A stretch of DNA of 64,000 nucleotides from SYHX01 sp049317645 (GTDB taxonomy: Bacteria; Bacteroidota; Bacteroidia; UBA7662), in contig JBMOHV010000001.1 in NCBI GenBank assembly GCA_049317645.1, positions 1 to 64,000 on the forward strand, given 5' to 3'. The translations under genes and the position numbers were made by a program. The first letter of the stretch is position 1, and every line of letters begins with the position of its first letter. This document shows, piece after piece, positions 59,807 through 64,000 of the stretch. The notes under the pieces are model-generated. The model saw only the letters and a program-made list of their open reading frames with translations. It was not told the DNA's origin and did not search any database.

Positions 59807-59859
59807 GAACCATTTTCGCCTTCTACCCCGTACTTTTACCTTTCATTCGACGACCAAAT

Positions 59860-60711
59860 ATGGACGAAGATTACGAAAAACCCTACGTCCCCCTTTGGAC
59901 GGCCCAAGAGGCTCGAGCCTTGGTGATTAACAACGCCTGCCTTGGTATCATTGGGTTTTATCTCGTACGAATTCCCCTTATTCTACTTTCTTATCTTTTG
60001 GCCCAGCTTGAAGGCTTAAGGCCCGAACTTCATTATTACGGCCTGGTAATTGACAAAATTTCCAATGACTCGGTTATCCAGGGAGCTGGTTGGTCCGGCG
60101 GATCCACCATAGGGGCGTATTTCATTGGCCCCCTCGTATTTGCTTTTGCTGCCATCTACCTATTGCAGCGTTGGGAGTATTTGTGGTTGAACGGGATATC
60201 ACTTGGATTGATCATTTGGACCAGCTTGCACGGCTTTAGCCGTTTGTTATGCGGTGCCGTGGCCGGCATTTTTATTCCCAAATATGTGGGGCAGGTCTTT
60301 GTCGCTACCGGAATCAGTCTGGGCGTTCGGGTTTTGTTAGGGATTGCGGCCTTTGGCATCTTTCTAGCGGTGGCCCGTTTCTTCCTACCCCCTCTTTTGT
60401 TCAACGGACGCGAACAAAGGGTGGCCGAAGACGAAGGTTCTCGGGGTGAATTTGTGCGATACACCCTCTTTCTTCCCTGGCTTTTGAGTTCCTCCTTCAT
60501 CGCTCTCATTCACGGGATTCGGGGCCATTATTACGAAGTCATCATACAATTTTTGTTAGGTCTGGTGGTTCTGCATATTTACCATCAGTTCCGCCCCCAA
60601 AAACCCGAATACAATGTACCCATCCCCGAACAAGGTCGACCTCGTGTTGATTTCCGGCTTTGGGTTGCGACTGCATTGGTCTTTCTTTTGATTTTTATCT
60701 TGTTTTTTTAA
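59860..60711 (+). CDS. Unrecognised multi-pass membrane protein
   Basis: A 283-residue protein I do not recognise. It has a charged N-terminus (MDEDYEKPYVPLWTAQEAR) and about seven membrane helices (near residues 22-45, 86-103, 110-130, 137-160, 199-216, 222-240 and 267-283). A short polar loop, NGREQRVAEDEGSRGEF, separates helices four and five. There are no transport, catalytic or metal motifs that I can identify. Base composition resembles the neighbours. Imperfect -7 boxes (TACTTTTA at 59831, TACCTTTC at 59837) lie before ATG 59860, so it may have its own promoter. Confidence 0.7.
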   Translation: MDEDYEKPYVPLWTAQEARALVINNACLGIIGFYLVRIPLILLSYLLAQLEGLRPELHYYGLVIDKISNDSVIQGAGWSGGSTIGAYFIGPLVFAFAAIYLLQRWEYLWLNGISLGLIIWTSLHGFSRLLCGAVAGIFIPKYVGQVFVATGISLGVRVLLGIAAFGIFLAVARFFLPPLLFNGREQRVAEDEGSRGEFVRYTLFLPWLLSSSFIALIHGIRGHYYEVIIQFLLGLVVLHIYHQFRPQKPEYNVPIPEQGRPRVDFRLWVATALVFLLIFILFF

Positions 60712-60789
60712 CCAGCTCTTCGCCTACCACCCTTTTTTCGTTCACCCTTTTACCTGATTCGATTTCATCCTGTCCCTCGCGATTTACCT

Positions 60790-61086
60790 ATGACCACCCA
60801 GCCCCTAGAATCCATACGCTCTGGAACCTTTGCCCTGATTGATGTTCGCACCACCGACGAATTTCAACAAGACCATATCGAAGGCAGCATCCATATTCCC
60901 CACCAAGAAATCCTGGACCACAGCGAACGCATCGCCCAATTGCCAGAACCTCGCTTCCTCTATTGCCGCAGCGGAGCCCGCAGTGCCTTGGCCATGCAAA
61001 TGCTTCAACAATGCGGAGTTACCGAGCTTTTTAATGCAGGAGGCATCGAAGATATGCGGGAATTGTTGCGGGACGCTGCCCTTTAA
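60790..61086 (+). CDS. Rhodanese-like sulfurtransferase
   Basis: A 98-residue single-domain rhodanese. The active-site loop is CRSGARS with Cys59, followed by the CH2A-type start FALIDVRTTDEFQQDHIEGS near residue 15 and GGIEDM at the end. It could move sulfane sulfur or act as a thiol carrier; the partner is unknown. Its stop codon shares TTAA (61083-61086) with the stop of the convergent Y-family polymerase. Confidence 0.9.
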   Translation: MTTQPLESIRSGTFALIDVRTTDEFQQDHIEGSIHIPHQEILDHSERIAQLPEPRFLYCRSGARSALAMQMLQQCGVTELFNAGGIEDMRELLRDAAL

Positions 61087-62300
61087 CCCAAGCCGCCGGC
61101 CCATCGAAGGGCCTTGTTTCCAAATCGCTCCTTGAGGCGATCCAAGGTCTTGTGCAGGGCATCTTCCTCGGTAGGATCCCCGAACAAATCCAGCTGAGCC
61201 CCCACCCTGCTCAATTCACTCAGGCGCAGGCCCACCAAACGAACCCGCATTCGCCGGGTGTACAGGCGTTCAAACAAGGTACAGGCGCTGTCCATCAGCA
61301 CCCGGTCCGATGCCGTGTAAGGGATCTTTTGTTGCCTGCTGACCGTCTCAAAATCGGCGTAACGCAGGCGAATCGTCAGGCATCCGCAAACCAAACCCTG
61401 CGAACGCAGCTCGTGACCCAGGCCTTCAGCGAGGGAGCGGAGCTTGGTTTTGAGGAAGGAAGGATCGGCGCTATCCTGATCAAAGGTTCGTTCGGCCGAG
61501 ATAGACTTTTGTTCGCGGTAAGGGAGAATCGGCTGATGATCCACCCCCCTGGCTTTCTCCCAAAGCGTCACACCGTTCTTTCCAAAAAGCCGAACCAGGT
61601 ACTCGCAGGGAACTTCTTGCAATTGATGAATCCGGCCCAAACCCAGCTCTTCCAACTGAGAGGACCAAACAGGGCCCACCATCGGGATTTTTCGGACCGG
61701 GAGCGGAGCCAAAAACCGAGCCTCGTCCCCGTTCCTAACACAATATTGGTTATCCGGCTTGGCCTGACCGGTCGCCACCTTGGAAACAGTTTTGTTCACC
61801 GAAAGACCCAACGAAGAAGGAAGCCCTGTTTCGCGGGTGATGCGGCTGCGCAGCTCCGAAGCCAAGCGCAGACAACCCAGATACTTATCCATTCCACTCA
61901 AATCAGCGTAAAATTCATCCACCGAAGCCTTCTCTACGACGGGCAATGTCTCCTGAATCAACGCGGTAACCATCCGGCTGTATTCCCCGTATTGCTCGGA
62001 ATGGCCGCGTACCAAAACAGCCTCGGGGCATAACCTCAACGCCATCCGAACGGGCATCCCCGACGAAACCCCCATGGACCGTGCTTCGTAACTGCAGGAC
62101 GAAACCACCGCCCGGTCACCGCCTCCCCCAATAATCAGAGGTTGGCCCCTCAATCGACCGTCCAAGAGTCGCTCGACCGACACAAAAAACGTATCCAGAT
62201 CCAAATGCAAAACACAACGTGTTCCTTCAAAGGCCCTGGATTCGTCCCCAAAAAAGAAACCGGGCTCAGGCGGCAAAGGAGGCAGATTCAAGAGAGACAT
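61083..62300 (-). CDS. Y-family DNA polymerase (Pol IV/DinB-like), catalytically intact
   Basis: Translesion polymerase of 405 residues. Palm motifs are intact: LHLDLDTFFVSVE with Asp34 and Asp36, and ASVDEFYADLSG with Asp128 and Glu129, the metal-binding carboxylates that inactive ImuB proteins lack. VVSSCSYEARSMGVSSGM is the finger block, and GLSVNKTVSKVATGQAKPDN and the helix-hairpin-helix (VGPVWSSQLEELGLG) follow. The C-terminus holds a clamp-binding motif QLDLF at 369-373. ATG 62300 overlaps the DnaE-type gene by 35 bases. This looks like the Bacteroidota counterpart of a mutagenesis cassette. Confidence 0.9.
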   Translation of the reverse strand: MSLLNLPPLPPEPGFFFGDESRAFEGTRCVLHLDLDTFFVSVERLLDGRLRGQPLIIGGGGDRAVVSSCSYEARSMGVSSGMPVRMALRLCPEAVLVRGHSEQYGEYSRMVTALIQETLPVVEKASVDEFYADLSGMDKYLGCLRLASELRSRITRETGLPSSLGLSVNKTVSKVATGQAKPDNQYCVRNGDEARFLAPLPVRKIPMVGPVWSSQLEELGLGRIHQLQEVPCEYLVRLFGKNGVTLWEKARGVDHQPILPYREQKSISAERTFDQDSADPSFLKTKLRSLAEGLGHELRSQGLVCGCLTIRLRYADFETVSRQQKIPYTASDRVLMDSACTLFERLYTRRMRVRLVGLRLSELSRVGAQLDLFGDPTEEDALHKTLDRLKERFGNKALRWAGGLG

Positions 62301-64000
62301 ACGCCCGCTTGTGCATGGATGAAACTTCGACAAAACGATAATCGTACTCTTCACGAAGGATACCGCTCAATCGGTAAATCCCCCGACCCTTCCAAGGCCA
62401 TGACTTCCACTGAGGCGGAAAATGCACCGTATCCACCCAAGAACCCGACGGATCCCTCCAGGTCCCGAAAGCCATCCGCTCACCCCGAACCGTACGCACA
62501 GTCCGAATATGCACCGTATACAGATCCAGGCTCACCACGGTCCCCGTCGGTATCGTCGCATCCCAAGCCAGGGGGGAACCGTAACCGGACCGGTCGACCA
62601 AATCAAAGGGAGAAACCAGCGGAAAACCCAGCAATTCCATTTCGTCGTACGCCTGACGAATCCGATCCAACGGCAGCAAACCGACCCCATCAACCGAACC
62701 TTGGACCGCTGAGGGTAACACAAAAGGTTGAAGGGGCTCCGCTTCGAACAAAACCGAAGACACCGATCCGGAACGAGAACCCTGAACCCCGCTGCTATAA
62801 AACAAACGCAGAGCCCACAGAGCCAAGGATCGCGTAGGCTGCAAGCAACGCAACGCCCCAACCCTCCATAACAAAAGAGACTGCTCCAAACCCAGCCCCG
62901 AACGCCGGCAGAAATCTTCGACACTGTGGTACAGTCCACCGCTGCTTCGAGCCTTGAGAAGGCCCTGAACACTGCGTTCTTCCAACCCGCGAATCCAAGC
63001 CAAACCCAAACGCAAGCAAGAACCCTCCAGCGAAACAACGGCCGTGCTGTATTGAACACAGGGCCCCTCCACCACGGCCCCCAAACGTCGGGCCTCCTCC
63101 AAATACTCTTCGGCGCTGTAAAATCCGCCACCGTTGTTCAATACCGCCACCATATAAGCCAAGGGGGCATACGCCTTCAGATAAAGGCATTGATAACTTT
63201 CGACCGCGTACGACGCCGAATGACCCTTGGCAAAAGCATAGCCGGCAAAACCGGCCATCTGCCTCCAAAGCTCACGGGCCAAAACCTCCCCGTGCCCCAA
63301 CCCCACGGCCCCGGACACAAAACGTTGCTCCAAATCCTGCAGTTCGGTCAAACCCCGGTGCTTGCCACTCATGGAACGCCTCAAGACATCGGCCTCGGCC
63401 AAATTCAAACCACCCAAAACATGCGCCACCCGGATAACATCTTCCTGGTAAACCATCACCCCGTGGGTTTCCGGTAACAAATTCCGTAGCGCTTCCGGTG
63501 CATCCAAACGCAGTTCAGGGCAACGCTCCCTTTCGATATAAACCCGCATCATACCCGATGAGGATACCCCCGGTCGAATGACCGAACTCGCCGCCACCAA
63601 ACCCAGGTAATTATGAACCCGTAATTTGGTTAATAACATGCGCATCGCCGGGGATTCAATATAAAAACACCCCACGCTCTTGCTTTGCTCCAGCAAAGAA
63701 CGAACCCTTGCATTGCGCTTCAGGCGATGGATATCCCTCAAAATGCGAGTCAGCCCCTCGCTCCGAACCGGCCCCATCATCCCCAAAGTGTCTTTGATTT
63801 TGGCCAAACCCCGCTGGCTGAGCAAATCAAATTTGTGAAACCCCAGATCCTCGGCCGAATGCATGTCCAGCAGAGCCGTAGGAAACCCTTTGGGAGGAAA
63901 AAAGCAAGCCGTGTACCGTTCCACCGGAAAATCCGTAATCAGTACACCGCCGGCATGAATGCTATGATGGGAAGGCATCCCCTGCATCCGGTCGGCATAA
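62266..64000 (-). CDS. DnaE-type DNA polymerase III alpha (DnaE2-like), 5' end outside window
   Basis: The frame is open to the right edge, so only the C-terminal about 578 residues are seen. They match DnaE polymerases: HHSIHAGGVLITD, DLGFHKFDLLSQRGLAKI, a MVYQEDVIRVAHVLGG segment, ADVLRRSMSGK and FAGYAFAKGHSASYAVESYQ. The catalytic PDxDxD region is outside. The region after the polymerase core is compact, with an OB-like domain near the end (TGTVVSLDLYTVHIRTVRTV), and I see no clamp motif. Its direct overlap with a Y-family polymerase gene points to an error-prone DnaE2/ImuC-type polymerase rather than the replicative DnaE. The replicative one cannot be excluded without the N-terminus. Confidence 0.8.
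   Translation of the reverse strand, partial: YADRMQGMPSHHSIHAGGVLITDFPVERYTACFFPPKGFPTALLDMHSAEDLGFHKFDLLSQRGLAKIKDTLGMMGPVRSEGLTRILRDIHRLKRNARVRSLLEQSKSVGCFYIESPAMRMLLTKLRVHNYLGLVAASSVIRPGVSSSGMMRVYIERERCPELRLDAPEALRNLLPETHGVMVYQEDVIRVAHVLGGLNLAEADVLRRSMSGKHRGLTELQDLEQRFVSGAVGLGHGEVLARELWRQMAGFAGYAFAKGHSASYAVESYQCLYLKAYAPLAYMVAVLNNGGGFYSAEEYLEEARRLGAVVEGPCVQYSTAVVSLEGSCLRLGLAWIRGLEERSVQGLLKARSSGGLYHSVEDFCRRSGLGLEQSLLLWRVGALRCLQPTRSLALWALRLFYSSGVQGSRSGSVSSVLFEAEPLQPFVLPSAVQGSVDGVGLLPLDRIRQAYDEMELLGFPLVSPFDLVDRSGYGSPLAWDATIPTGTVVSLDLYTVHIRTVRTVRGERMAFGTWRDPSGSWVDTVHFPPQWKSWPWKGRGIYRLSGILREEYDYRFVEVSSMHKRAYVSLESASFAA

Noticed and set aside
1..64000. CRISPR arrays, tRNA or rRNA genes, transposases, phage or integrase genes
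   Set aside because: None seen. Intergenic gaps are too short for most of these, and no repeat-spacer pattern or mobile-element protein was found.

Overview
The window is a gene-dense, mostly housekeeping stretch of a Bacteroidota chromosome of roughly 55% G+C. I cannot place it below phylum with confidence. The phylum call rests on the small protein DUF4295 next to bL28 and bL33, DUF3098 beside ftsX, bshC, a short AMP nucleosidase next to holA, an S46 peptidase, the YceI/OB-fold/cytochrome cluster, and repeated copies of the Bacteroidota -7 promoter element TAnnTTTG immediately before genes. There is no insertion sequence, prophage, CRISPR array, tRNA or rRNA. The only stretch over 300 bases without a protein gene (54464-54908) holds the tmRNA gene.

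Layout. 0-6.7 kb: a 5'-truncated DUF2520 protein, a UbiA prenyltransferase and Maf, running head-on into a large NtrY-like sensor kinase co-transcribed with the heptose epimerase hldD. 6.7-14.2 kb: queD/PTPS, fabD, prmC, ribD, an FKBP lipoprotein, rlmH, a small NAD(P)-binding protein, an isolated HsdR-N nuclease-like domain, amn and holA. 14.2-17.8 kb: the ftsX-DUF3098-uppP-truB-ribF string on the minus strand. 17.9-29.4 kb: leuS, an S9 peptidase, pckA, a MuiA-type protein, cystathionine beta-synthase and an NfeD-type membrane protease. 29.4-40.3 kb: pyrG, yidC, a glycosyltransferase, a cytochrome/OB-fold/YceI envelope cluster, then bshC, rimO, ftsY, DUF4295, rpmG and rpmB. 40.4-46.1 kb: rocD, the thrS-infC-rpmI-rplT operon and a TPR lipoprotein. 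46.1-54.5 kb: a beta-propeller protein with the tyrosine-degradation pair hmgA and hppD, glutamate dehydrogenase with ccmD-ccmC-ccmB, and a biotin carboxylase. 54.5-64 kb: tmRNA, a SOUL protein, a PlsC-type acyltransferase coupled to an S46 peptidase and an alanine/saccharopine dehydrogenase-like enzyme, an unrecognised membrane protein, rhodanese, and a Y-family polymerase overlapping a DnaE-type polymerase that runs off the right edge.

Several genes fit together functionally. hppD and hmgA, rocD, gdhA, pckA and cbs suggest amino-acid catabolism feeding gluconeogenesis; secreted S9 and S46 peptidases could supply the peptides. ccmB/C/D would help load haem onto cytochromes such as the small haem-motif lipoprotein. 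Gene packing is extreme: three convergent pairs overlap by 15-118 bp, two more share a single TTAA as both stop codons, and most promoters lie 4-12 bases from the start codon.

I did not find an obvious new defence or mobile system. The observations most worth following are the near-leaderless promoter architecture, the infC start (no AUG/GUG/UUG that fits, with a strong Shine-Dalgarno), the duplicated rlmH start with a decoy mini-ORF, the intact Y-family polymerase/DnaE cassette, and a perfect intrinsic terminator sitting directly on the ftsY start.
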